In this document: positions 31,936 through 41,135 of the stretch, one piece after another
How positions within the stretch are numbered: the stretch's first letter is position 1
How the letters are laid out: every line of letters begins with the position of its first letter
NCBI RefSeq assembly: GCF_029851875.1
Contig: NZ_JARKVC010000020.1
Coordinates: forward strand, 1 to 64,000
DNA length: 64,000 nt
Direction: 5' to 3'
Source of the DNA: Actinomyces sp.
Lineage (GTDB): Bacteria > Actinomycetota > Actinomycetes > Actinomycetales > Actinomycetaceae
The notes under the pieces: model-generated
Seen by the model: only the letters and a program-made list of their open reading frames with translations
The model's database searches: none
Told to the model about the DNA's origin: nothing
Made by a program: the position numbers and the translations under genes

Positions 31936-32928
31936 ATGGCACTGTCCTTTCGTTCCCTCGCCTGGCGTGACGGGGTGCCCTGCGACGAGGCTCCCACGGA
32001 CATCGGTGACATCGACCGGGCCATGGCTGACCACTCCCTCCTCATCTGGGCCGACATCGTCGCTCCCACGCACGAGGACCTGCGGGTCCTGGCCACCGAG
32101 CTCGGGCTGGACACCAACGCCCTGGAGGACGCGGTGGCTCCCTTCGAGCGTCCCAAGGCCGCGCAGCAGGAGAGCTACCAGTACTTCGTCACCTACGCGA
32201 CGCTGCCGAGCTTCGCCTCCACCCTCGACGACGAGGAGGACCAGCTCACCCGGATCGCCGGCTTCATCTTCGACCGGGCGCTGGTGACGGTACGCACCAC
32301 TGACAGGCTCGACCTGTCCCGGGTGCTCCAGCGCTGGCACACCAACCGCAGCCTCATCCGGCTCGGCCCTGCGGCACTGGTCCACGGGCTCCTGGACGTC
32401 GTCGTCGACGGCTACTTCACCACGGTCCAGGAGCTCGATGACGCCATCGAGGACCTGGAGGACGACCTGTTCTCCCCCAGCTCGCGCTCGACCGAGTTCC
32501 AGCGCCAGGCCTACGACGTGCGGACCAAGCTGGTGACGCTACGACGCATCGTCCTGCCCATGCGCGAGGTGGTCAGCGTGCTGTGGCGCCACCGCGAGGA
32601 CCGCGTCCGTGAGCTCGACCCCTTCTACGCCGACCTCAGCGACCACATCCTGCGCGCCTCGGAGTGGACTGAGTCGCTGCGCGACATGATCGCCTCGGTC
32701 TTCGAGACGCACCTGTCCCTGCAGGACCAGCGACTGAACAACGTCATGAAGAAGCTGGCCGGGTGGGCGGCGGTGATCTCCGTGCCCACCCTGGTGACAG
32801 GGTGGTTCGGGATCAACGTGCCCTACCCGGGTGAGGGGCAGGACGCGGGCACCGTCGCCGCCGCCGTGCTCGTCATCGTGCCCGCCGTGGTGCTCTACCT
32901 CGTCATGAAGCGCAACGACTGGATCTGA
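31936..32928 (+). CDS. corA: CorA-family Mg2+/Co2+ transporter
   Basis: C-terminal WAAVISVPTLVTGWFGINVPYPGE (GMN-like GIN) and two transmembrane segments. Confidence 0.92.
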   Translation: MALSFRSLAWRDGVPCDEAPTDIGDIDRAMADHSLLIWADIVAPTHEDLRVLATELGLDTNALEDAVAPFERPKAAQQESYQYFVTYATLPSFASTLDDEEDQLTRIAGFIFDRALVTVRTTDRLDLSRVLQRWHTNRSLIRLGPAALVHGLLDVVVDGYFTTVQELDDAIEDLEDDLFSPSSRSTEFQRQAYDVRTKLVTLRRIVLPMREVVSVLWRHREDRVRELDPFYADLSDHILRASEWTESLRDMIASVFETHLSLQDQRLNNVMKKLAGWAAVISVPTLVTGWFGINVPYPGEGQDAGTVAAAVLVIVPAVVLYLVMKRNDWI

Positions 32929-32962
32929 CCCGCGGCCACCCCGGCTCCTGCGGCCCCCCCTG

Positions 32963-34330
32963 TCAGGCCCGGGGTCCTCGACGGGCCCGTGCGGCCTCGC
33001 CGTGGGCCGGCAGGTCCTCGGACTCGGCCAGGGCCGTGAGCGCATCCGTCATCAGCTCCAGCGCCGCGGCGTCGTACTCGATGACCTGGACAGGCTTGAT
33101 GTAGGCCATGACGTTCAGGCCGGCGGCGAAGCGTGCGGTGCCGCCGGTGGGCAGCACGTGGTTGGAACCGGCCAGGTAGTCGCCCAGCGGCACCGGGGAG
33201 TAGGGCCCGACGAAGATCGCTCCCGCGTTGCGGATCCTGCGTGCCACGGCCCGGGGGCGGCGGGTCTGGATCTCCAGGTGCTCGGCGGCGTAGGCGTCGG
33301 CGACCTCGACCGCCTGGTCCAGGTCCCGCACCAGCACGATCCCCGACTGACGTCCCTGAAGCGCCGTGCGAGAGCGCTGGGTGTGCCTGGTGGCTGCCAG
33401 GCGGCGCTCCAGCGCCGCCTCGGTCGCCGTGGCCAGCGGCTCGGAGTCGGTGATGAGGACGCTGCCGGCACTCGGGTCGTGCTCGGCCTGCGAGAGCAGG
33501 TCGGCAGCCACGAGCTCGGGGTCAGCCTCGCCGTCTGCGATGATCGCGATCTCGGTGGGGCCGGCTTCGGCGTCGATCCCGACCACACCGCGCACCGCCC
33601 GCTTGGCGGCGGCGACGAAGACGTTGCCCGGCCCGGTGACGACGTCGACCCTCTCGCACAGCGGCGCCCCCGGCGCCCCGCCCGCAGCGGCCACGTCAGC
33701 CTCATCTGTCGCGTTCTCGCAGGCCGCCCCGTAGGCGAACATCGCGACGGCCTGCGCGCCGCCGACGGCGTAGACCTCCTCCACCCCCAGCAGCTCGCAG
33801 GCCGCCAGGATGGTGGGGTGGGGCAGGGCGTCGAAGGCCGCCTGGGGAGGGGAGGCCAGCGCCACCTGCTCCACACCGGCCACCTGGGCCGCCACCACGT
33901 TCATCACCACGCTGGAGGGGTAGACGGCCAGGCCACCAGGCACGTACAGACCCACGCGGCGCACCGGGATCCAGCGCTGGGTGACCGTGCCGCCGGGGAC
34001 GACCTCGGTGACCACCTCGCTGGGCAGCTGGGCCTCGTGACCAGCCCGGTTGTGGGCGACGGACAGCTCCAGGGCCTCGCGCACCGCCGGGTCCAGGTCC
34101 GCCAGGGCCCGGGTCAGCGCCTCGCGCGGCACCCGCAGGTGCTCGGGGCGCACGTGGTCGAAGCGCTCGGCCGCCTCCCGCAGCGCAGCCGCACCACGCT
34201 CGCGCACGTCGGCGATCGTCGGGGCGACGGCGTCCATGGCGGCGGCGACGTCGAGGGTCGCGCGAGGCAGGACCTCAGCCAGCTCTCGGGCAGTCAGGTC
34301 ACTCTCACGCAGGTCGATGCGGTTCAGCAT
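32963..34330 (-). CDS. hisD: Histidinol dehydrogenase
   Basis: MLNRIDLRESDLT; VGLYVPGGLAVYPSSVVMNVVAAQVAG; GPTEIAIIADGEADP. Confidence 0.95.
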   Translation of the reverse strand: MLNRIDLRESDLTARELAEVLPRATLDVAAAMDAVAPTIADVRERGAAALREAAERFDHVRPEHLRVPREALTRALADLDPAVREALELSVAHNRAGHEAQLPSEVVTEVVPGGTVTQRWIPVRRVGLYVPGGLAVYPSSVVMNVVAAQVAGVEQVALASPPQAAFDALPHPTILAACELLGVEEVYAVGGAQAVAMFAYGAACENATDEADVAAAGGAPGAPLCERVDVVTGPGNVFVAAAKRAVRGVVGIDAEAGPTEIAIIADGEADPELVAADLLSQAEHDPSAGSVLITDSEPLATATEAALERRLAATRHTQRSRTALQGRQSGIVLVRDLDQAVEVADAYAAEHLEIQTRRPRAVARRIRNAGAIFVGPYSPVPLGDYLAGSNHVLPTGGTARFAAGLNVMAYIKPVQVIEYDAAALELMTDALTALAESEDLPAHGEAARARRGPRA

Positions 34331-34347
34331 GGGCCCAGGGTAGCCGC

Positions 34348-36699
34348 CTACGCGCTGACGGCGGCGTAGCGTTCCACGCGCTCGTCATGGATCACGCCCT
34401 TCCAGTCCAGGCCGAAGCCGAAGCGGTAGGTGTGGCCGGCACCGTCCTCATAGGCGGCGTAGTCGAAGGGGCGGTCCTCGTCATGGCGCTCCACCACCTC
34501 CATCGAGGCAGGAAGCGTCAGGGGCAGCAGGCCGCGCGGGGCCGCTCGCCCGCGCAGCAGCTCCCAGACAACCTCCTGCTGGACGCCGAAGTCGATGACG
34601 AGCGCGTCCGCCAGCGGCTCCAGCTCAGCCATGACCACCGGGTTGCGCATCCGCAGCACGACGACGACCGGCCGCTCCCCCATCTGCGCACGGGCCTGGC
34701 GCACCAGCTCCAGGTCGCCGGCGTTGGCCACCTGCGCCTGCTTGCCGCGCACTGAGCGGTCCGGGTGCGCCGTCTCGCGAAAGTCGCCGCAGGCCAGGGA
34801 GTGCTCACGTGCAGCCTCGGCCGTGTAGGGACCCCATTGCAGGGATATCGGCAGGTAGCCGTTACCCCCGGCCTCGCGATCGGCCACGGAGTAGCTCTCG
34901 CACAGCGGGGACTCGATGAAGACGACGGCAGCCTGAGCCTGGGCAGGGTCCTCCACCCGTTCCAGGGCGGCACGGCTGGGCTGGTAGGGGTCGGTGTCGC
35001 AGGCGGGCTCCGGAAGACGCATGAATCCCAGGCGCTGGTCAATGTGACGGCGCGGGACCCACACCCGGGTCACTGACGGAGCCAGCGGAAGCGGGGCGAG
35101 GCCGTCGGCCCCCTTGTTCTTGAGCAGCACGAGGCTGTCACGCTGGGCAGCCAGCCCTGCCTGGACGAAGGCCTCGCAGCCCACCGTCGCCGCCGAGGCC
35201 GCCGGGTCGAGGTAGGGGTTGTCGAACAGGCCCGTGCGGAAGAAGACCCGCAGCAGACGCACGGCCGAGGCCTCGAAGCGGGCGCGAGCAGCCGCCTCGC
35301 CGTCGCGCTCGACCAGGACCCGGTAGGCCTCCAGCACTGCAGCGGCCTCGCTGTTGCCGCCCAGCTGGTCGACGCCGTTGTCAATAGCCAGGACGTGACG
35401 CTCGACGACGCTCAGCTCTTCGACGCCGTAGCATCGCTGGCCGAAGCTGCTCATCTCCGGGTCAGGATCAGCCGTGATACCCCAGTCAGTGCACACGACG
35501 CCGTCGAAGCCGTAGCGCTGGCGCAGCATGTCGTGGACGATGACGCGGTGGTAGGCGTTGGCGCGTGGCCTGCCGTCACCACCGGTGTTGAGCACCTGGC
35601 CGTCCGGGGTGCGGTATCCCGAGGAGATCGTGTAGTACGGCATGACGGCGCTCGCACTGGCCGTCGGGCCGTTAAGGTCGAAGGCTCCGTGGGTGAAGGG
35701 CAGGAGGTGCTCGGCCTCGTTGCCACCCGGGTAGACGGCGAACTTGCCGAAGCCGTAGTGGGCGTCGCGCCCGGCCTCCCCGGTTCCGCCGCCGGGCCAG
35801 TGCTTGACCATGGTGGACACCGAGGCCTGGCCCCAGCCGGCGTCGGCGTAGGAGGGCTCACGCACCGCCGGCCCGAAAGCAGCCCCCTGCTGCTGGTCCG
35901 GAGCGGGGGTGGTCTGCATGGCGTCGCACACGGCTCGGACGTAGTCCGTGACCAGCAGCGGGCTCGGGCCCCAGGTGTCCTGCAGCCGCATCCACCGTGG
36001 CTCGGTGCCCAGGTCGATCTGAGGGCCGAGCGCCGTCGTGATCCCCAGCGCCCGGTACTCCTGGGAGATGACCTCGGCGTACTCGCGCGCCCGCCGCGGG
36101 TCGAACAGAGCCGCCATCCCCATGCCCTCTGGCCAGCGTGAGACGTCGACGGCGCTCGTGGCGAACTCGGCTCCCGTGGCCTGCCCCGCCCCGTGGCGCG
36201 GGTCGGTGGCGATGGAGACCGGGACGCCCAGCGGGGTGGACTCGGCCAGGGCCTGCAGGGCGTTGTTCCACCGCGCCGCCGTGTCCGCCGACTCCAGCGT
36301 GATAGCCAGGACGTGACGGATGTGGTCGCGGGTGAGCATCCGAGTCTGCTGGTCGGTCAGGGACCAGGGATCGGCTCCTGCCTCGGCCAGGCTGCGCCCG
36401 CCGTAGGTCCCGGGGAAGGGGCCGTGGCCCGGGTTGGGCACGGCCTGGTGGGGCGAGTAGAGCATGAGGCCGGCGATCTGCTCGATGCTCAGGCGCCCGG
36501 CCAGGTCAGCGGCGCGCTCGCTCGCGCTCAGGCGCCAGTCCTCGTAGGGCAGCAGCTCACCGGTGCGCGCCAGGTCCTTGAAGAGGTGGCCGTCGACCTT
36601 GATGACCGGCGCGCCGCAGGTACCGAGCGTCGGCCCCTCGTCCTGCCGGTAGAAGGTGGGCGCCTGCTGGCTGGGGGTCGGGGTCTCGTGGCTCGTCAC
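34348..36699 (-). CDS. Glycoside hydrolase family 3 protein (beta-glucosidase-like)
   Basis: VSIATDPRHGAGQATGAEFATSAVDVSRWPEGMGMAALFD, VKHWPGGGTGEAGRDAHYGFGK, GFDGVVCTDWGI. Confidence 0.9.
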   Translation of the reverse strand: MTSHETPTPSQQAPTFYRQDEGPTLGTCGAPVIKVDGHLFKDLARTGELLPYEDWRLSASERAADLAGRLSIEQIAGLMLYSPHQAVPNPGHGPFPGTYGGRSLAEAGADPWSLTDQQTRMLTRDHIRHVLAITLESADTAARWNNALQALAESTPLGVPVSIATDPRHGAGQATGAEFATSAVDVSRWPEGMGMAALFDPRRAREYAEVISQEYRALGITTALGPQIDLGTEPRWMRLQDTWGPSPLLVTDYVRAVCDAMQTTPAPDQQQGAAFGPAVREPSYADAGWGQASVSTMVKHWPGGGTGEAGRDAHYGFGKFAVYPGGNEAEHLLPFTHGAFDLNGPTASASAVMPYYTISSGYRTPDGQVLNTGGDGRPRANAYHRVIVHDMLRQRYGFDGVVCTDWGITADPDPEMSSFGQRCYGVEELSVVERHVLAIDNGVDQLGGNSEAAAVLEAYRVLVERDGEAAARARFEASAVRLLRVFFRTGLFDNPYLDPAASAATVGCEAFVQAGLAAQRDSLVLLKNKGADGLAPLPLAPSVTRVWVPRRHIDQRLGFMRLPEPACDTDPYQPSRAALERVEDPAQAQAAVVFIESPLCESYSVADREAGGNGYLPISLQWGPYTAEAAREHSLACGDFRETAHPDRSVRGKQAQVANAGDLELVRQARAQMGERPVVVVLRMRNPVVMAELEPLADALVIDFGVQQEVVWELLRGRAAPRGLLPLTLPASMEVVERHDEDRPFDYAAYEDGAGHTYRFGFGLDWKGVIHDERVERYAAVSA

Positions 36700-36834
36700 G
36701 GCGTCCTCCTCGGCGTCGGCTCATCAACGCCACGGATTTTACCGACTGGTCCGGTCCGCGGCGGCTGCGCGCGCCGGCGCCTCAGCGTGGTGGAGGGACA
36801 CCATAGCCTCCGTCACGGCTGTCCTGGCCGCAGG

Positions 36835-37410
36835 CTACCTCAGGCCCGGTCGCCAGCCCTCGGCCGAGCCCGCCTGCCGGCTGGCGGCCCAGGCACCTGT
36901 CGCCAGGAGGGCCAGCGCGCTCACCACGACTGCCGGAGGGACCGGCCCGCGAGGCAGGAGGGTGAGCCCGGCCCACACCGCCGCCGTCGCCCCAGCCACA
37001 GCCAGCCCGCGCAGCACGGCGCGCCGGACCACAGGCCACGGCAGGCGGGCACGAGCCGGCGCCGACGAGGCCAGGACGAGGCAGGTGTGGTCGGTCACGA
37101 GTGCGAGCGCCATGAGCAGGGTGGTCCAGGAGGAGGCGTCACGGCGACCGAAGAACCAGGCCAGGACCAGGACGGCCAGACTCAGCAGGCACCCCTCCTC
37201 CGGAGCGAGCGCCGTCCACAGCGCCACGACGGCCAGGGCGACCAGCAGCAGCGGGAAGGTCCCGGCCACTGCTGCTGCGCCAAGCAGCACGAGCACCGAG
37301 AGCGCACGCACCACCACCTGCGAGGGCGACAGGACCCGCGGCACACGGGCCAGGAGCCAGCCAAGGGGCCCGGAGCGAGGCCTGTGCTCCGTGCGGCCTC
37401 GCGCGTTCAT
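36835..37410 (-). CDS. Hypothetical membrane protein, MoxR/DUF58 cluster
   Basis: Hydrophobic 191 aa; 4-bp overlap with the DUF58 gene. Confidence 0.65.
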   Translation of the reverse strand: MNARGRTEHRPRSGPLGWLLARVPRVLSPSQVVVRALSVLVLLGAAAVAGTFPLLLVALAVVALWTALAPEEGCLLSLAVLVLAWFFGRRDASSWTTLLMALALVTDHTCLVLASSAPARARLPWPVVRRAVLRGLAVAGATAAVWAGLTLLPRGPVPPAVVVSALALLATGAWAASRQAGSAEGWRPGLR

Positions 37411-38678
37411 GCGCTCCTCCGGGGACGGGACATCGCCGTCAGCGCCGTGTCCAGCGTGCCCGGGCCCCGCCAGGGCACGACGGCGATCCCCCGGTGAGCC
37501 AAGGCGGCGACGGTGCGCTCTCGCTCCAGACGGAGCACCTGGCGAGCCGCGTGCTCCACGCTGGTGAGCCCACGCGGGTCAGACAGCGCCGGGGCGGTGT
37601 CGACGACGAGGACGTCCAGCCCGCCGGCAGCATGCTGGGCTGCCAGCTCCACCACCTGCGGCTCAGTCAGAGGGCTGAGGACCACCACCAGGCTTCCCGG
37701 CGGGGTGGCCAGGCGCGCACGGCGTGACGCAGGAGCCCGGTCTGATCCCGGACGCAGGCGTCCCAGGGTGCCCAGGACCCGCAGGTAGTGACGGCGCCCG
37801 TGACCTGCCGGTACCGGCGTCGTGGCTGCGCCCATCACCCGCAGCCCTATCCGGTCCCCGGTACGCAGGCACCATGCGGCCACGGATGACGCAGCGTGCA
37901 CCGTCCGGCTCAGGCTCCCCTCGTCCTGGCCTGAGGAAGCAGGGACGTCCGCGAAGGCGTCGACGACCAGGAGGACCTGGGTGTCGGCCTGCGCGTAGGT
38001 CGTGCGCACGTGGAGCCGACCCGTGCGCACCGAGGTCGGCCAGTGCACGAGGCGGGGACGGTCACCTGGCTGGAAGAGGCGGATGTCGTGGAGCTCGGCC
38101 CCCTCCCCCGCGTGCCTGGCCCCGTGGACCCCCAGCATCCGCGAGGGGTGAGGCACCGGCGCGTCGGAGGTGAAGGCCCCGGGCGCGGGCGCGACGGTCA
38201 TCTCCATCGGGTGAGAGGCGCGCCAACGGTTGTCGAAGGCTCCCCACACGCTGCGCAGGTGCCGTTCGCCCTGGCCCACCTGAGCCGGTCCCCAGCGCAC
38301 AGGTTGCACGAGGAACGAGCCCTCGTCCTGGTCACCGCGCACCAGCGCCACCCGCGCCTGGGGACGCAGACGCACTCCGGGCGTGCCGCCGAGCTCGTGG
38401 CCGATGGTCTCAGCGCCCTGGGCCCCGCTCGTGCGCACGCGCAGCGTGACCGCCTGGCCCTCGACCAGGTCGGCTCCCTGCCCCAGGACCTGTGTCCGCG
38501 GACAGCCGTGGGGGCGGCACGCCGCGCCCCAGCAGGCGATGACCAGCAGCGGGGCAGCCAGCACCGCCAGGTCAGGGCGGTGCCCGACGACGGCGAGCAG
38601 CGCCAGCCCAAGGCCACCGGCGACGGCGCGCAGGTGGAGCGACGTCGGCCTCCAGGGCTCAGCCTCGTGCTGCGTCAC
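37407..38678 (-). CDS. DUF58-domain protein
   Basis: GEGAELHDIRLFQPGDRPRLVHWPTSVRTGRLHVRTTYAQADTQVLLVVDAF; GTG start 38678 overlaps the MoxR stop. Confidence 0.85.
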   Translation of the reverse strand: MTQHEAEPWRPTSLHLRAVAGGLGLALLAVVGHRPDLAVLAAPLLVIACWGAACRPHGCPRTQVLGQGADLVEGQAVTLRVRTSGAQGAETIGHELGGTPGVRLRPQARVALVRGDQDEGSFLVQPVRWGPAQVGQGERHLRSVWGAFDNRWRASHPMEMTVAPAPGAFTSDAPVPHPSRMLGVHGARHAGEGAELHDIRLFQPGDRPRLVHWPTSVRTGRLHVRTTYAQADTQVLLVVDAFADVPASSGQDEGSLSRTVHAASSVAAWCLRTGDRIGLRVMGAATTPVPAGHGRRHYLRVLGTLGRLRPGSDRAPASRRARLATPPGSLVVVLSPLTEPQVVELAAQHAAGGLDVLVVDTAPALSDPRGLTSVEHAARQVLRLERERTVAALAHRGIAVVPWRGPGTLDTALTAMSRPRRSA

Positions 38679-39661
38679 TGCCCGGCTCCAGGGACAGGGG
38701 TGCTCGCCAGGACCTGGGCGATGACCTCGCGTCCACTGACCGGGCTCATCCACAGCTCGGGGCGGATGGACAGGCGGTGTGCCAGGGCCGGGACCGCCAC
38801 GTGCTTGACGTCCTCAGGGGTGACGTAGTCACGACCGCGGACCACGGCCAGGCCACGAGCGGCGGTGGCCAGCGCGAGGCAGCCGCGGGGCGAGGCTCCC
38901 ACGGCCACGGCCTCGTGCTCACGCGTGGCCGCGGCCAGGGCCACGCAGTACCGGCCGACCGACTCCTCGACCTCGACGTTCTCCACCGCCAGCTGGGCGG
39001 CCCGCAGACGGGTGGCGTCGGCGACCTGGGGCACGACCTGCTCCTCCTGGCGGCGCCCGATCCGGCGGGCGAGGACCTCCCACTCCTGGTCCGCGCTGGG
39101 GTAGCCGAAGGACAGGCGCAGCAGGAAGCGGTCGAGCTGGGCCTCAGGGAGCTGGTAGGTCCCCTCGTACTCCACCGGGTTCGCGGTGGCGATGACGTGG
39201 AAGGGCTGGGGCAGGGGGAAGGTCGTCCCCTCCACCGTCACCTGCCGCTCCTGCATGGCCTCCAGGAGGGCCGCCTGGGTCTTGGGAGGCGTCCGGTTGA
39301 CCTCGTCAGCCAGCAGCAGGCCGGTGAACAGCGGCCCGGGGCGGAAGGCGAACTCGCCGCGCTTCTGGTCGAACAGGAAGGAGCCGGTCAGGTCCGAGGG
39401 CAGGAGGTCGGGGGTGAACTGGGCGCGGGTGAAGTCCAGCCCGAGGGCCTGGGCGAAGGAGCGGGCCGTCAGGGTCTTGCCCAGCCCCGGGTAGTCCTCC
39501 AGGAGGACGTGGCCTCCGGCCAGCACAGCAGCCAGGATGAGCTCCAGCTCCTCGGGGTTGCCGACGACGGCCTGGGAGACAGACTCCAGGATCTGCCCCG
39601 CCAGGGCGGAGGCCTGCGCGGCGCTGAGGGCCTGGGGCGGCGTCGGGTGGCTCATGGTCAT
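38675..39661 (-). CDS. MoxR-family AAA+ ATPase
   Basis: GGHVLLEDYPGLGKTLTARSFAQALGLDFTRAQFTPDLLPSDLTGS; LADEVNRTPPKTQAALLEAMQERQVTVEG. Confidence 0.94.
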   Translation of the reverse strand: MTMSHPTPPQALSAAQASALAGQILESVSQAVVGNPEELELILAAVLAGGHVLLEDYPGLGKTLTARSFAQALGLDFTRAQFTPDLLPSDLTGSFLFDQKRGEFAFRPGPLFTGLLLADEVNRTPPKTQAALLEAMQERQVTVEGTTFPLPQPFHVIATANPVEYEGTYQLPEAQLDRFLLRLSFGYPSADQEWEVLARRIGRRQEEQVVPQVADATRLRAAQLAVENVEVEESVGRYCVALAAATREHEAVAVGASPRGCLALATAARGLAVVRGRDYVTPEDVKHVAVPALAHRLSIRPELWMSPVSGREVIAQVLASTPVPGAGQ

Positions 39662-40131
39662 AGGGACTGGATCCTCTCGATCAGACGGATGAGGTCGCGC
39701 TCAGTGCGGGGAGCAGGGGTGGTGCCGCTGACCAGCTCCCACAGCTCCTCTCCCAGGAGGGCGCGAGCACGCTCAGGGTCAGTGCCGACGTCGATGGCCT
39801 GGCTCTCACGCAGGCGATCACGGGTGAGCTGGGCAAGGTGCGGACGCACACCTCTGTCCCAGCCTCGTGGTGAGGTCGCCTCACGCAGGAGCCAGGTCAG
39901 CGTGGACAGGCGCCGGTCGACAGGAACCCGAGGTGGTGCTGGAGGCTCCCTCACCGGGAAGGCGGGCGGGCCGAGCTCGATGCGCCGCAGGAGCACGGTG
40001 CCCAGAAGGAGCAGCGGGACCGCGAGCACGATGACAGGGTGGAGGTGGACTCCCACGAGGCTGAGGCCCCACAAGGCCGCCCAGACCGCGAGGGTCGCGA
40101 GCACGGCTGCCCGCAGGCCATGCGCCTTCAT
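39658..40131 (-). CDS. Hypothetical membrane protein, MoxR cluster
   Basis: 157 aa, N-terminal transmembrane segments; translationally coupled neighbours. Confidence 0.65.
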   Translation of the reverse strand: MKAHGLRAAVLATLAVWAALWGLSLVGVHLHPVIVLAVPLLLLGTVLLRRIELGPPAFPVREPPAPPRVPVDRRLSTLTWLLREATSPRGWDRGVRPHLAQLTRDRLRESQAIDVGTDPERARALLGEELWELVSGTTPAPRTERDLIRLIERIQSL

Positions 40132-40904
40132 CAGGGCCTCACCTCACTGAGCCCCGGCTCATCGGCTGCCGGCGCCCGCTCACCGCCCAGGCCGAGAGCA
40201 GCGTGTACCTGCGCCAGGTCCCGGCGAGCCCGCTCACGTGCCTCCTCGGCCATCTCGTGGGAGGAGAAGCGGGCCTCACGGTAGAGGACGGCGAGGTCCT
40301 CGATCGCGGCGGCCGGTACCTGCCGCTGCGCCATCACCCGCAGGACCAGCTCGGTGGAGGTCTCGTGAGGCCGGGTCCCCACACCCGCCTCAGTGACGTC
40401 TCGTTCCAGCTCCCTCCAGACGGCCACGATGGCGTCGGTCGGGCTTGCGTGCCGCAGCGCCTCCACCTGCCGTGCCGCCTGGCTCGGGCTCAGGAGGGTG
40501 AGGTCAGGACCGTCTCCCTCAGCCGGCTCCTCCGCGCCAGCCGGCTTCAGGCGTGGCAGACGTGCGACGAGCAGCCTCGCCAGCCGCCAGACCACCAGGA
40601 TGGTGAGCGCACCTGCGACGGCCGCAGCAATGACGACCAGAGCCTGGCCCCACCACGACGTCCCGGTGCTGGAGGTCGGGGCCGGCGGGGCGACGGGCTG
40701 GGGGGACGGAAGGGGCGGCGTGGTCGCTGAGCCCGGCTGCGGCCTCGTGGACGCCGCGGTAGTCACCATGAGCGGTGCGGTGTCCGTTGACGCCCACGCC
40801 ACCAGGACCACGGCGAGGGCTGCGGCGCACAGGACGAGCCCGCGCCACGTCGTCGTGGAGGCATGTGGGCGCGTCCTCGTTCCTGTCACTGGGTCCTCGG
40901 TCAT
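40131..40904 (-). CDS. DUF4129-like membrane protein, MoxR cluster
   Basis: 257 aa; C-terminal TSTELVLRVMAQRQVPAAAIEDLAVLYREARFSSHEM. Confidence 0.7.
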   Translation of the reverse strand: MTEDPVTGTRTRPHASTTTWRGLVLCAAALAVVLVAWASTDTAPLMVTTAASTRPQPGSATTPPLPSPQPVAPPAPTSSTGTSWWGQALVVIAAAVAGALTILVVWRLARLLVARLPRLKPAGAEEPAEGDGPDLTLLSPSQAARQVEALRHASPTDAIVAVWRELERDVTEAGVGTRPHETSTELVLRVMAQRQVPAAAIEDLAVLYREARFSSHEMAEEARERARRDLAQVHAALGLGGERAPAADEPGLSEVRP

Positions 40905-41048
40905 TGAGCTGCCAGGCCGAGAAGGGCACCGACGTGCCGGTTGCGGTCCACCAGCGGCGCTGCCTCGCGCGCGCTGGCCCGCCGCTGCGACGACGGACCG
41001 GTTGGCGCTCCCATAGTTCCTCCCTCGCTCTGGTAGGCGATCATATCC

Positions 41049-41123
41049 CGCCCAACGTGTACGGGTGCGACCGAATGAAGGGTTTCGATCTCTTCACTCG
41101 GTCGCACCCGTACACGTTCGGCG
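41049..41123. repeat. Long near-perfect inverted repeat
   Basis: 21-bp perfect arms AACGTGTACGGGTGCGACCGA (41054-41074) / TCGGTCGCACCCGTACACGTT (41098-41118), extended outward by CGCC/GGCG (41049-41052/41120-41123) and inward by TGAAG/CTTCA. Confidence 0.9.
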
Positions 41124-41135
41124 CGCTGGGAGGTC

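Noticed and set aside
32944-32961. C7 run between corA and hisD
   Set aside because: Intergenic between convergent genes; no coding frame to vary.
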